This document shows positions 54,559-63,806 of a stretch of 64,000 nucleotides of DNA, in pieces. Position numbers and translations under genes: made by a program. This DNA is from Dyadobacter jejuensis. GTDB taxonomy: Bacteria; Bacteroidota; Bacteroidia; Cytophagales; Spirosomataceae. Where the stretch lies: contig NZ_QGDT01000003.1 of NCBI RefSeq assembly GCF_003149085.1, positions 248,001 through 312,000 of the forward strand, given 5' to 3'. The first letter of the stretch is position 1. Each line of letters starts with the position of its first letter. The notes beneath the pieces are model-generated. The model did no database searches. It was not told the DNA's origin and saw only the letters and a program-made list of their open reading frames with translations.

Positions 54559-56568
54559 CTAATTTAAAACTTCTACCTCGCTAGGCTCGATCCAGCGACC
54601 GTCCTCCTTGATGAGCTCTATAAGCTCTTTCACAGCAAAATCGGTATGGACCGACTTTTTAATCACTTGTTGTCCTCGGTATAACGAAATTTTATCTTTT
54701 CCCATTCCCACATATCCATAATCGGCATCGGCCATTTCGCCCGGTCCATTGACGATGCAACCCATAATGCCAATTTTGACCCCTTTCAAGTGTTCGGTAT
54801 GCCGACGAATCATGGCGGTTGTTTCCTGCAAATCGAATAACGTGCGGCCACAAGAAGGACAAGATATATACTCAGTTTTGGACATGCGGGTGCGAGCCGC
54901 CTGTAATATTCCAAATGCGATGCCATTAAATGATTTCAAAGCATCGAGGTTTTGTTCCGCTGTGGCTTCTTCGGGAAGGTCGGGAGAGAGCATGAGGCCA
55001 TCGCCCAATCCGTCGATGAGTAGCCCACCAATATCGGTAGCCGAATATAGGGTGAGGGCATCGCCTAAGTAAGCCGAGTAGTTTCTTTCTATGATGACTG
55101 GAATGGGGAGTTCATGTTCGAGTAGCAAGAAAAATACACGACGCATTTCAGCCATAGCATGCTGGTTATGGCTCGAGAGCACGAGTACTAGGTTAGGGTA
55201 GGACTTTAAACACTGAAGGAGGTCTTCGGAAAAGTCGTGAATGGTACATCTAACGAAATTCAAGTTTTCCGAAATTTCGGCCAGGCCTCGGTGCATCCAT
55301 TGCTGGGCCGTAAACATCGGGTATTTATTGGCCTTGTCGTCGGATAAAGCCCAGCGATCTATATCCATAATCTCCTTGAGGCCGTTGGGTAGCATGAAGG
55401 CGGCCGGTTGTTGGCCGGTATAGATATAGTCGGCTCCTTGGTCGTTCATGGCCCATTTGTCGGGTACGGGAAGGTAAAAATGTCCAACTGCTTTCAGCTG
55501 ATCGTACTTTTCAAGTTTTATCTGAGAATAATCGGCTACGACCCTAGGCACATTTCCGCTCCCTATATTGCCCCATTCCTGGGTATGACGTCGGGTATAT
55601 TGGTAAGGGTTAATGGGGATTTTCGTTAGGGGAGGTATAGGCTCATGAGGTAGCCGCTTTACGTAGCGGTCTACCAATGTTTTGGCTACAGGAGCCTCAT
55701 TTTCTGGGGCTTCAGTAAGCGATACCCGCACGGTATCCCCTAGGCCATCTTCGAGCAAGGTTCCGATGCCCACCGCCGATTTGATGCGCCCGTCTTCGGC
55801 TTCTCCCGCTTCGGTAACTCCCAAATGGAGCGGATAGGGCTTTAATCCTTCGGCATCCATTCGTTCTACCAGCAAGCGATAAGCCTCTACCATTACTTGG
55901 GTATTGCTGGACTTCATAGAGAGCACTATATTATAATATACGTGCTCTTCGCAAATCCTTAAAAACTCTAAGGCCGATTCCACCATGCCTAGTGGGGTGT
56001 CGCCATAGCGGCTCAATATGCGGTCGGAAAGCGAGCCGTGATTGGTACCTATGCGCATGGCGGTTCCATATTCTTTACAAATAGAAATGAGCGGGACAAA
56101 TTTTTGCCTGATTCTTACCAATTCAGCGGCATAGGATTCTTCAGAATAATCAATGACTTCGAACCGTTTCCTGTCGGCATAATTCCCTGGATTAATACGG
56201 ACCTTATCTACGATTTTGGCCGCTAATTCTGCGGCATTTGGAGTGAAATGTATGTCGGCAATGAGGGGTACATGAACGCCCCGTTTGCGCAATCCATTCC
56301 TTATGTTTTCGAGGTTCTGAGCCTCCTTTACACTTGGAGCCGTGATACGCACATATTCACAGCCCGAATCGACCATCCGAATCACCTCTTCTATTGAGCC
56401 TTGGGTATCCATCGTGTCAACGGTTGTCATTGACTGAATACGAATCGGATAATCCGACCCCAACGGAAGGTCTCCGATCTGGACTGCGATCGTTTTCCTA
56501 CGCGTATATTGAGTTAATGAAGGGCAATAGATGCCTGATTTTCTGTCGCTAGTATCGTCGATGCGCAT
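54559..56568 (-). CDS. ispG: 4-hydroxy-3-methylbut-2-enyl diphosphate synthase, large form
   Basis: IspG (GcpE) converts ME-cPP to HMBPP in the MEP isoprenoid pathway with a 4Fe-4S cluster. The 669-residue product is the long Bacteroidota/Chlamydia/plant-type enzyme. An N-terminal TIM barrel (about 15-290) is followed by an inserted domain (about 300-540) and the C-terminal cluster domain. Cluster Cys lie in CPSCGRT (about 570-573) and GCIVNGPGE (about 604). The insertion is absent from the short E. coli form. The MEP pathway is therefore used, which argues against the nearby GHMP kinase being a mevalonate kinase. Confidence 0.97.
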   Translation of the reverse strand: MRIDDTSDRKSGIYCPSLTQYTRRKTIAVQIGDLPLGSDYPIRIQSMTTVDTMDTQGSIEEVIRMVDSGCEYVRITAPSVKEAQNLENIRNGLRKRGVHVPLIADIHFTPNAAELAAKIVDKVRINPGNYADRKRFEVIDYSEESYAAELVRIRQKFVPLISICKEYGTAMRIGTNHGSLSDRILSRYGDTPLGMVESALEFLRICEEHVYYNIVLSMKSSNTQVMVEAYRLLVERMDAEGLKPYPLHLGVTEAGEAEDGRIKSAVGIGTLLEDGLGDTVRVSLTEAPENEAPVAKTLVDRYVKRLPHEPIPPLTKIPINPYQYTRRHTQEWGNIGSGNVPRVVADYSQIKLEKYDQLKAVGHFYLPVPDKWAMNDQGADYIYTGQQPAAFMLPNGLKEIMDIDRWALSDDKANKYPMFTAQQWMHRGLAEISENLNFVRCTIHDFSEDLLQCLKSYPNLVLVLSSHNQHAMAEMRRVFFLLLEHELPIPVIIERNYSAYLGDALTLYSATDIGGLLIDGLGDGLMLSPDLPEEATAEQNLDALKSFNGIAFGILQAARTRMSKTEYISCPSCGRTLFDLQETTAMIRRHTEHLKGVKIGIMGCIVNGPGEMADADYGYVGMGKDKISLYRGQQVIKKSVHTDFAVKELIELIKEDGRWIEPSEVEVLN

Positions 56569-56667
56569 ATATTAAAAATGTCTAAATCTGCATTGAGCAG
56601 GTAGGTCTATGTCTGAGTGAAGGGCTTCCATGATTGGAAGGGGTTAATGGAGTCGTATCTTTCAAAC

Positions 56668-56698
56668 AAAAAAAAGCCCAGAGTAATTTACTCTGGGC
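56668..56698 (-). terminator. Terminator of the GH109-MFS-GHMP operon
   Basis: A 10-bp stem (56676-56685 with 56689-56698) spells GCCCAGAGTA and its complement. On the minus strand it is followed by eight T. It starts 20 bases past the kinase stop. Confidence 0.88.
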
Positions 56699-56717
56699 AA
56701 AAATAATCGTTTTCTTC

Positions 56718-57809
56718 TTACTTTGGGCAATCTTCATGACGGACTGTCCCTTTGTCGACCTGCATAATATAACTTTTACCGCCTTGCTGCCTAATGGCGT
56801 CGGCTACGTTTTCGGCACCTTGGGGGGCGTATACAAACATGCAACCTCCTCCTCCCGAACCATTAATCTTACCACCTAGGGCACCCGCTTTTAATGCGGC
56901 GTCCATCATCCGCTCTATTTTGGGCGTTGAGGTGCGTTTATGGTCGCGCAGATTGAGGTGATGCGCATATAATAATTCACCAAAACGCTGATCGAAATGG
57001 GACTGGTCGGTGGCGACCGATGTTGAAAGAAGTTTTTTTCCTTCCAGCAATATATCTCTATCTTCAATATTGGCCTTTAACAGGCTATACTCGTCCTTGG
57101 TAAGGAATTTTTGATAGGACAGACTGTCCTCCAAACCGATATCAAAAATTGAAAATGATGGATCCGTTTGTTTGATCTTTTGAAAAACGGCCTCCATACC
57201 AAACCTACATCGGGCAAGGATTCCTAACGTATCCTTGGGCTCGAGGGAATCGCCAAGGACAAAAGTACCGAGTGGTGGGGTAAGGGTTTTTACCGACAAC
57301 TCTGGAGTGGATTCCAAATAAATGACATGACCCATGGCCGTAGAATAATGGTCCATCATACCGCCAGGCTCACCAAATTCCAGCACTTCTGCTATATTGG
57401 CGACCTCCCCTAATTCCTTTTGGCTGAGGTTCATGGGGTTATCACTCATCTGATCTAAGAAGTGTGCCCAGCTAACTATCAATGCCGAGGAACTAGAGGT
57501 TCCCGAATTGATAGGGATATCGCCATGGATGTTGCACTCAAAACCCTTAGAAAATTGGAGTCCTTTCCGTTTTAAGACATTGATGGTACTTTTAAAATAG
57601 TCTCTTGTCTGAGTATACGGCTGGGTATGGTCCAGGTCAAACTGCTCGGTCAGGCCCAAATCTGGAAGATGAAGAACGATTTGGCGGTCCGATCGGCGTA
57701 TTCCCTGTAAAGTAATGCGACGAGAGATTGCCGATGCAATAACCGGCAAGCCCAGGTAATCCTGGTGCTCGCCGAATAGACATATTCTCCCGGGTGTTGA
57801 TATGGTCAT
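56718..57809 (-). CDS. GHMP-family sugar kinase (galactokinase-like)
   Basis: The 363-residue enzyme has the galactokinase/N-acetylgalactosamine kinase layout. The galactokinase-type signature is PGRICLFGEHQDYLG (6-20), the ATP loop is PINSGTSSSSAL (about 100-110), and GKINGSGGGGCMFV is motif 3 near the C-terminus. FGEPGGMMDHYS holds the catalytic Asp. It would phosphorylate C1 of a sugar. It follows the MFS gene by 2 bases, and GH109 begins the operon, so galactose, GalNAc or a related hexosamine is the likely substrate. The MEP-pathway ispG nearby argues against mevalonate kinase. Confidence 0.82.
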   Translation of the reverse strand: MTISTPGRICLFGEHQDYLGLPVIASAISRRITLQGIRRSDRQIVLHLPDLGLTEQFDLDHTQPYTQTRDYFKSTINVLKRKGLQFSKGFECNIHGDIPINSGTSSSSALIVSWAHFLDQMSDNPMNLSQKELGEVANIAEVLEFGEPGGMMDHYSTAMGHVIYLESTPELSVKTLTPPLGTFVLGDSLEPKDTLGILARCRFGMEAVFQKIKQTDPSFSIFDIGLEDSLSYQKFLTKDEYSLLKANIEDRDILLEGKKLLSTSVATDQSHFDQRFGELLYAHHLNLRDHKRTSTPKIERMMDAALKAGALGGKINGSGGGGCMFVYAPQGAENVADAIRQQGGKSYIMQVDKGTVRHEDCPK

Positions 57810-57811
57810 TC

Positions 57812-59038
57812 TTACCAGCTTTTCTTTTTATGGCCGATAAAGCCAAAGTATAACATAAATAAATATAGAGGGACCATTAGCCAATAAGCTTGTTGTGTGC
57901 TCCCGATGCTGTCAGCTAATCCTCCATAAACGAGTGGTAATATGGCTCCTCCAGAAATACCCATTACCAAAAATGCTGAGGCTATTTTGGTAAACTTGCC
58001 GAGTCCACTCAAGGCTAATGGCCACAAGGCAGGCCAAATAACGGCGTTGGCAAACCCAAGAATTGCTATACAAAGAACGGAGGTAAAGCCTGTAGAGAAT
58101 ATAGCGGCTATAGTAACGACAATACCCAGTACCGAACAAAAGATTAAATAGGCTTGCTGACTAACATATTTGGGTATAAGCACAATGCCTAGTAAATATC
58201 CGAACATCATCCCCGCAAGGGTATAGGTGCCAAATAGCCTGGCTTCTTCTTCGGGAAAGCCCAAGGAAACCCCATAATTAATGATGGTATCGCCGGCAAT
58301 TACCTCTACGCCCACGTAACAAAACAAGGCAATAACTCCTAATACCAGGTTGGGGAACTGGAAGACACTCGTTTTTTCAACAACTGGCTCGGTAAGTCCT
58401 GTGGTAGGTTTTTCTTCTTCTTCCTCACTCACTTCCACCATCCCCTTCGACATGCGAATTAGAAGGGCAAGGCCTATCAGAATGGCCGTAAGAATAAGAT
58501 ATGGAACGGTCACCTTGTCGAGCTCCTCTATGGGGTCCGTAGCTGCCACACCCGAAAGCAGAAGGCTTCCAATTACCACCTGGCTGATGATACCAGCCGA
58601 TTTGTTGGCAATACCCATGATGCTAATCCGTTGCGCCGCACTATCTCTGGGGCCTAGAATGGTAACATAGGGGTTAGAAGCGGTTTGCAGCAGGGTGAGT
58701 CCAATGCCTATCGTAAACAAGCCTACTAGAAACAAGGCATAGGAGGCCATTTCGGCTGCAGGAATAAAAATTAGGGTTCCCAAGGCCATAATCAGTAAGC
58801 CTAACGACATCCCGTTCTTAAATCCTGTCTTTTTCAAAACCATCGATGAGGGGATGGCCATGACGGTGTAAGAGATAAAAAATGCAAAAGTCACCAGATA
58901 GGAGCTGGTATTGTCGAGTCCAAATGCCTTTTTGAAAAAGGTAATTAAGGTACCATTTACCCATGTCACGAAACCCATGACAAAAAAGAGTACACCAATG
59001 ATGAGGAGAGGGCCTAGGTAATTGTTTTTATTATTCAT
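57812..59038 (-). CDS. Sugar:proton symporter, FucP/NagP-like MFS
   Basis: The 408-residue transporter has twelve membrane helices. The opening FVMGFVTWVNGTLI is shared by FucP, GluP and NagP sugar permeases. A charged central loop (about 205-225, Glu-rich) divides the halves. Relatives in Bacteroidota carry fucose, glucose/galactose or N-acetylhexosamine. It lies 38 bases downstream of GH109 and 2 bases upstream of the kinase, so the sugar that the glycosidase releases is the natural candidate. Confidence 0.87.
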   Translation of the reverse strand: MNNKNNYLGPLLIIGVLFFVMGFVTWVNGTLITFFKKAFGLDNTSSYLVTFAFFISYTVMAIPSSMVLKKTGFKNGMSLGLLIMALGTLIFIPAAEMASYALFLVGLFTIGIGLTLLQTASNPYVTILGPRDSAAQRISIMGIANKSAGIISQVVIGSLLLSGVAATDPIEELDKVTVPYLILTAILIGLALLIRMSKGMVEVSEEEEEKPTTGLTEPVVEKTSVFQFPNLVLGVIALFCYVGVEVIAGDTIINYGVSLGFPEEEARLFGTYTLAGMMFGYLLGIVLIPKYVSQQAYLIFCSVLGIVVTIAAIFSTGFTSVLCIAILGFANAVIWPALWPLALSGLGKFTKIASAFLVMGISGGAILPLVYGGLADSIGSTQQAYWLMVPLYLFMLYFGFIGHKKKSW

Positions 59039-59076
59039 TGAGAATGGTGGTTATTTTGGAAGTTAATTAATATACT

Positions 59077-60426
59077 TTAAAATTCGTTATTCAGGCCAAA
59101 AATACGGGTATTGTTACGCCATTTGCCTCTGGTGAAGTCTGGTATTTCGACGGGTGAACTGCCTCGAGCAATCGATAGCTCCGATAATGGGCTGATAGCA
59201 CTCCAGGCGGCCGCATCATATACGTCGATAGGTGGGGCTACCTTCCTTTTTATTGCTTCTACAAAACCACGAAAAACGAAGTAATCGATACCACCGTGCC
59301 CTGCATTTTCAGCTTCTTTTTCGTGCTTGGCCCAAAGAGGATGGTCATATTTCTGGAGATAAGGTGCTGCCGGTTCCGACACATGCTCCTTGGGAGAAAC
59401 GCCTTCTAGATAGATCGAATTCCCATCGTTCATCCAAATACCCTCGGTGCCCTGTGCCCTAAAGCCCAAAGAGTAAGACCTTGGAGAGTTGGTGTCATGG
59501 ATCAGGACTATATTTTCTCCGTTATGACATTGAATATTTGTCGTCACAATGTCGCCTAATGCGAACTTTACTTCTGCATTAGGATGGTTGGGGCCGCCAT
59601 GGTCCACGATATATTTATGAAGCCCGCGGGATTTTGTGGCCATGGACGTCAGATACATCATCCTATTCCCCCGGTTAATGTCTAACCAGTGGGCCACCGG
59701 GCCCAGGCCATGTGTAGGATATATGTCGCCATTACGGTCTACGGAGTGTTGGGTCCGCCATTTGGCTTCCGAATACCCCTTCTCTCCAAACTCTACTCCT
59801 AAGTTATTGCTTTTCCCATCGTTGAGCTTAATCCCTCGAAGGTCGTGTTGGTAGCCACAATGCGCGTAGAGCATCTCTCCAAACATTCCCTTCCTGATCA
59901 TGTTCATTACGGCCATTACGTCGCGGCGGTAACATACATTCTCCAATATCATACAATGTGATCCCGTTTTTTCATAGGTGTCGACCAGGTCCCAGGATTC
60001 TTGCAAGGTTACGGTAGCCGAAACCTCAACAGCGGTATATTTACCGGCGTTCATGGCAGCCAGGGCCATCGGAACGTGCCATTCCCATGGAGTTGCGATA
60101 AGGATACCGTCCAAGTCATCTCGTTTTACCATATTGAGGAAGTCCTCATCCCCATTAGAATAGACGGTCGGTTTCTTTTTGCCCGCTTTTTGAATGAGCT
60201 TCAAGGTCGCTTCGATAGCGTTGGGGTCTATGTCGCAGATCGCATTGATGTCCACATCGCTCCGAAACAGGGCTTGCTGCAAATGGCTCTGTCCACGTAA
60301 GCCCACCCCAATAAACCCTAACCTGACTCTGTCGGAGGGCTGGGGGGAATCCTCGATCCCTCGGGGTAGGAGGCTGGTCATGGTGGCGGCCAGGGATGAC
60401 TTTTGAATAAAATCTCGTCTATTCAT
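59077..60426 (-). CDS. GH109 family glycosidase (Gfo/Idh/MocA fold)
   Basis: The 449-residue protein has a Tat-type signal (NRRDFIQKS, then a hydrophobic stretch). The NAD-binding Rossmann start is LGFIGVGLRGQSH and is followed by AICDIDP. Landmarks of GH109 alpha-N-acetylgalactosaminidases are GILIATPWEWHVP, MILENVCYRRDVMA, GEMLYAHCGYQHDLRG and RTQHSVDRNGDIYPTHGLGPV. The family cleaves alpha-GalNAc through NAD-assisted oxidation and elimination. Some members have other specificities. It starts the operon with the sugar transporter and GHMP kinase. Confidence 0.85.
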   Translation of the reverse strand: MNRRDFIQKSSLAATMTSLLPRGIEDSPQPSDRVRLGFIGVGLRGQSHLQQALFRSDVDINAICDIDPNAIEATLKLIQKAGKKKPTVYSNGDEDFLNMVKRDDLDGILIATPWEWHVPMALAAMNAGKYTAVEVSATVTLQESWDLVDTYEKTGSHCMILENVCYRRDVMAVMNMIRKGMFGEMLYAHCGYQHDLRGIKLNDGKSNNLGVEFGEKGYSEAKWRTQHSVDRNGDIYPTHGLGPVAHWLDINRGNRMMYLTSMATKSRGLHKYIVDHGGPNHPNAEVKFALGDIVTTNIQCHNGENIVLIHDTNSPRSYSLGFRAQGTEGIWMNDGNSIYLEGVSPKEHVSEPAAPYLQKYDHPLWAKHEKEAENAGHGGIDYFVFRGFVEAIKRKVAPPIDVYDAAAWSAISPLSELSIARGSSPVEIPDFTRGKWRNNTRIFGLNNEF

Positions 60427-60711
60427 ATCAATTCATAATGGGTTAGGAATATTATTTTTGTGCACTCTGTTGATGCAATTTACGAGCATTAATGTTATTT
60501 TTAAATTTTTTTATTAATTATAATTTTACACTTCAATACCTCCCATGGATTTTAAAATCTCCAAATTTGAACATTTTTTTAAATCTAAGCGTTAAAATTT
60601 AGCGAGGGCAAATTCTGAAATCCTGGCCATATCCCTGTTTTTTTAATGTGTTGGACACAACCTTTGTAACGACATTAAAAAGAGTTTTTAGTATAACTAA
60701 CTGAATATCAA

Positions 60712-61128
60712 ATGAATCCTAGGGTTTCCGTGTTCCGTAAAGAACATTTTAATGCTGCACATCGGCTACACAATAAGGCATGGACGGCGGAGCAAAACCG
60801 GGAGGTTTTTGACAAATGCAATAATGCCAATTATCATGGTCATAATTATGAGTTAATTGTACAGGTTACTGGTAGGGTCGATCCCGAAACGGGTTTTGTG
60901 ATCGATATGAAATATCTTAGCAGACTGATTCGGCAGCATGTTATCGATCGCTTTGACCATAAAAATTTGAATTTAGACCTTAAGGAGTTCGAAACGCTAA
61001 ACCCTACTGCCGAAAATATCACCTTGGTGATACATGATATCCTTAGAAAATTAATTGATCCAGAGCTTGCTCTGAAAATACGTTTATATGAAACAGAACG
61101 GAACTTTGTTGAATATCCTGCCGACTGA
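60712..61128 (+). CDS. 6-pyruvoyltetrahydropterin synthase (PTPS-I type)
   Basis: The 138-residue enzyme of the T-fold superfamily has Zn ligands H17, H42 and H44. The catalytic Cys36 lies in [11 protein letters not shown]. Five residues separate Cys from HGH, the spacing of PTPS-I enzymes that make 6-pyruvoyltetrahydropterin; QueD-type enzymes have three. The segment closely resembles animal PTPS. It is followed by folE, 4 bases after the stop, so a dihydroneopterin-triphosphate to tetrahydropterin route is likely. The typing by spacing is established knowledge; the product here is inferred. Confidence 0.85.
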   Translation: MNPRVSVFRKEHFNAAHRLHNKAWTAEQNREVFDKCNNANYHGHNYELIVQVTGRVDPETGFVIDMKYLSRLIRQHVIDRFDHKNLNLDLKEFETLNPTAENITLVIHDILRKLIDPELALKIRLYETERNFVEYPAD

Positions 61129-61132
61129 CGAG

Positions 61133-61774
61133 ATGATCGAACATATGGGAGAGGACCATTCAATGTCGTCCTTGGAGACACCCCTCAGGAAGGATGCTTT
61201 CGCCATGGAAGATTCGGAGAAGATAGACCTAATCGAAAAACATTTTCGTCATATTATGGAGATCATGGGGCTGGACTTAACCGACGATAGCCTGAATGGA
61301 ACTCCTAGGAGGGTGGCCAAGATGTATATTGAAGAGGTATTCAGTGGGTTGAATCCCATTAATAAACCTTCAGTAACCTTATTTGAAAATCGATACAAGT
61401 ATAACCAGATGCTTGTCGAAAAGGATATTACGGTGTTCTCTAACTGCGAACATCATTTTGTGCCGATTTACGGAAAAGCGCATGTGGCCTATATATCGAG
61501 TGGGAAGGTGATCGGCCTTTCAAAATTAAATAGGATTGTTGATTTTTATTCTAAACGCCCTCAAGTCCAGGAACGACTTACCATGCAGATCGCCAATGAG
61601 CTAAAACAGGCCCTCTCTACGGAAGATGTTGCAGTGGTAATTGATGCACAACATATGTGTGTGCATTCGAGAGGTATTAAAGATACGGGTAGCTCTACCA
61701 TTACATCGGCCTATAGTGGGAAGTTCGAAAATGAGGACACTCGAAATGAGTTTTTACGTTATTTGAATCTTTAA
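61133..61774 (+). CDS. folE: GTP cyclohydrolase I
   Basis: The 213-residue enzyme converts GTP to 7,8-dihydroneopterin triphosphate for folate and pterins. Zn ligands lie in [15 protein letters not shown] and [27 protein letters not shown] is a family signature. The ATG at 61133 gives a start 4 bases after the upstream stop. An ATG at 61088 is in frame but would overlap the PTPS gene by 41 bases. Pairing with the PTPS-I gene suggests tetrahydropterin synthesis besides folate. A terminator lies at 61936-61974. Confidence 0.95.
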   Translation: MIEHMGEDHSMSSLETPLRKDAFAMEDSEKIDLIEKHFRHIMEIMGLDLTDDSLNGTPRRVAKMYIEEVFSGLNPINKPSVTLFENRYKYNQMLVEKDITVFSNCEHHFVPIYGKAHVAYISSGKVIGLSKLNRIVDFYSKRPQVQERLTMQIANELKQALSTEDVAVVIDAQHMCVHSRGIKDTGSSTITSAYSGKFENEDTRNEFLRYLNL

Positions 61775-61935
61775 CGATCCCGAAATACAAACTGGTCAAT
61801 TGGCCCCAAAATGCCCATGATATGGTAAGAGTATGGGCACTATAATAGCCAAGGGATAAGTAATCGTTGTCGAGGAAGGTCTGTCTCTTGCCGACAGCAG
61901 TACGAACCAGTCGCAATAAAGTATGGTATATAAAC

Positions 61936-61974
61936 AAAAAGAGGCCTTCTCAAATTAGAGAATGGCCTCTTTTT
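61936..61974. terminator. Bidirectional hairpin after folE
   Basis: AAAAAGAGGCC pairs with GGCCTCTTTTT around a loop of about 17 bases that also contains a TTCTC/GAGA pair. U-tracts occur on both strands. It lies about 160 bases past folE and 45 bases from the converging lipoprotein gene. Confidence 0.8.
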
Positions 61975-62018
61975 ACTTAGGTCTCCTTGAGCTCTTCCAT
62001 ATGGGAATGAGTTGAATT

Positions 62019-62504
62019 TTAGATACTACCCAATAGTAACCCGCTTAGGTGCTTCTTCATATTGAATGGGGTTTCGTAGGTGTATGGAATGGTAATATCC
62101 TTCAGATCGTTCTTGAATGTGTACTTCCCTTCTACCTTTAACTGAATTTCTTTTTTACTCAGCAGACTTATAAAGTTACTTTTTAGCTTCTTGATGGGCA
62201 CCTTATAATGCAAGGTGACGTCGGAGGTGGTGTTTCCTGGTAATTTGATTTGTTCGGGCGAGTCGGCGGTTCCTACTAATTCCCCATCAAAAAAAACGGC
62301 TACCTCCATTTTGTCGACCCATAAGGGGATTGTGTTGGTGTTTTTGATGGTACTCTCCAATGAAAAGTGCAACTCGTTATTACGTAAGGATTGGAATTGA
62401 ATGTTCTGCATCGAGACAATCTGCGGCGCAGTAAACTCGCTACAGGATATAAACATGGATATTCCAAAGATTAAAATTGCTGCTTTGATCTGATTGATTT
62501 TCAT
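62019..62504 (-). CDS. LEA type 2-like lipoprotein
   Basis: The 161-residue protein starts MKINQIKAAILIF with a lipobox-like ISC (Cys21), so lipid anchoring is likely. The mature part resembles LEA_2/WHy beta-sandwich domains: alternating LHFSLESTIKNTNTIPLWVDKMEVAVFFDG and the later VTLHYKVPIKKL. LEA_2 proteins protect or bind other molecules; no specific role is known here. A longer frame from 62621 would put a charged extension ahead of the signal and is rejected. It is a single gene. Confidence 0.72.
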   Translation of the reverse strand: MKINQIKAAILIFGISMFISCSEFTAPQIVSMQNIQFQSLRNNELHFSLESTIKNTNTIPLWVDKMEVAVFFDGELVGTADSPEQIKLPGNTTSDVTLHYKVPIKKLKSNFISLLSKKEIQLKVEGKYTFKNDLKDITIPYTYETPFNMKKHLSGLLLGSI

Positions 62505-62764
62505 TGGTGTGTAGAATGCTAAGCTTGAAAGTGAACTTTTAGTGCTAAGATCTGGTGATTTTTGCATGAACCTAAACAGGTAAAGAGTCTCAATTAGACT
62601 AATCTGTAACGAAATGGTCACAATTTATATTATAAAATATGGCCATAATCAATATAAATTATAGTGTTATTCTTTATTATAATGAATGATATTGCTGTTA
62701 ATAATAGTAGCCTTTCTTCTTTTGTTTAATCTACTAGAATTTATTTTATCTGGTATTATAACAT

Positions 62765-62790
62765 AAAAAATGCCCGGGGTTGCCGGGCAT
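62765..62790 (-). terminator. Terminator after the TIM-barrel isomerase gene
   Basis: ATGCCCGG (62770-62777) pairs with CCGGGCAT (62783-62790). The minus strand continues with TTTTTT. It lies 20 bases past the stop at 62810. Confidence 0.88.
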
Positions 62791-62809
62791 CTCATCGGGT
62801 CATGGTCGG

Positions 62810-63733
62810 TTAACGTATAGACGGTCCAATGCGTTCCAATAGGTTTTTGGTTGCTTTAATCCCTTCTCTTTCCGAGAGCTGGTGACCTTCATACTCTATC
62901 CCGGCGATTCCTCTAAAGCCACTGTCTTTTACGATCTTTAGGATTTTATAGTAATCCGTTTCAATACAGTCGCCTTTGGCATCGAAGTCATAGGTTTTGG
63001 CACTTACCCCTTTGGCATATGGCATGAGTTCTTCGGTTCCTTGGTAGCGGTCATACGACTCCTCACACCCATCTTTTCCTCTTTGGATACAGAAATTTCC
63101 GAAGTCGGGTAGGGTTCCAACATTTTTCATGTTGATCTCTTTCATCACTCCTGAAAGCCATTTTCCATTAGAAGAAGAACCTCCATGGTTCTCAACGATG
63201 ATATTAATGCCAGTTTTAGAGGCGAATTCGCCTAATTTGCTCAGGCCTTCTACGGCAGCCTTGGCTACGTCAGCGTCGGAGCCCTTACCGTAGGCATTTA
63301 CCCGGATGGTCTTACAGCCCAAATATTTTGCGGCTTCCACCCATTTGTAATGGTTTTCTATGGCCTTGTTTCTTGTGGTGGCATCTAACTCCGCCATTCC
63401 ACCTTCTCCGTCAATCATAATCAAATGGTTTTTTACTCCATTATCTTTACATCTGGTGAGCAGTTGATTGAGATAGGCCGTATCTTCTGCCTTGTCTTTA
63501 AAGAATTGGTTTACATATTCTACTATAGAAATTCCGAATTCCTTTTTTGCTATTTCAGGGAAATCCAAATTGGTGATGGTATTGGCTCTAAGTTCTTTGT
63601 GTAAGGACCATTCCGCTAGAGAGATGTCGAACCACAGTTTTTTGGCTGGATTGGCCCATAAATCGCCTATGGAGGCTGCGGCTAAAGCACCAAAGCTCGC
63701 CTGCTTTAAAAACTCACGTCTTGAAACTTGCAT
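62810..63733 (-). CDS. Secreted sugar-phosphate isomerase/epimerase (AP endonuclease family 2 fold)
   Basis: The 307-residue TIM-barrel protein carries a Tat-like signal (SRREFLKQA and a hydrophobic stretch to about 27). Metal-binding acids of the xylose-isomerase-like fold are suggested by INIIVENHGGSSS, GTLPDFGNFC and IAGIEYEGH. Relatives are hydroxypyruvate isomerases, inosose dehydratases or tagatose epimerases; none can be named here. Tat export suits a cofactor- or metal-bound periplasmic enzyme. A -7 box is at 63782-63789. The gene upstream, at the window edge, is not obviously related. Confidence 0.82.
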   Translation of the reverse strand: MQVSRREFLKQASFGALAAASIGDLWANPAKKLWFDISLAEWSLHKELRANTITNLDFPEIAKKEFGISIVEYVNQFFKDKAEDTAYLNQLLTRCKDNGVKNHLIMIDGEGGMAELDATTRNKAIENHYKWVEAAKYLGCKTIRVNAYGKGSDADVAKAAVEGLSKLGEFASKTGINIIVENHGGSSSNGKWLSGVMKEINMKNVGTLPDFGNFCIQRGKDGCEESYDRYQGTEELMPYAKGVSAKTYDFDAKGDCIETDYYKILKIVKDSGFRGIAGIEYEGHQLSEREGIKATKNLLERIGPSIR

Positions 63734-63781
63734 GGTTAAGGATTGTTATTTGATATGTGAAAATTAGACTATTTATGAATT

Positions 63782-63789
63782 CAAATATA
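63782..63789 (-). promoter_or_regulatory. Candidate -7 element of the TIM-barrel isomerase gene
   Basis: Minus-strand TATATTTG, about 50 bases before the ATG. No clear -33 TTG; it would fall in the end of the next gene. Confidence 0.4.
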
Positions 63790-63806
63790 AGTGGAAATTC
63801 TGGATA

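Noticed and set aside
56718..57809. Mevalonate kinase
   Set aside because: The neighbouring ispG shows the MEP pathway, and the opening motif FGEHQDYLG is of galactokinase type.
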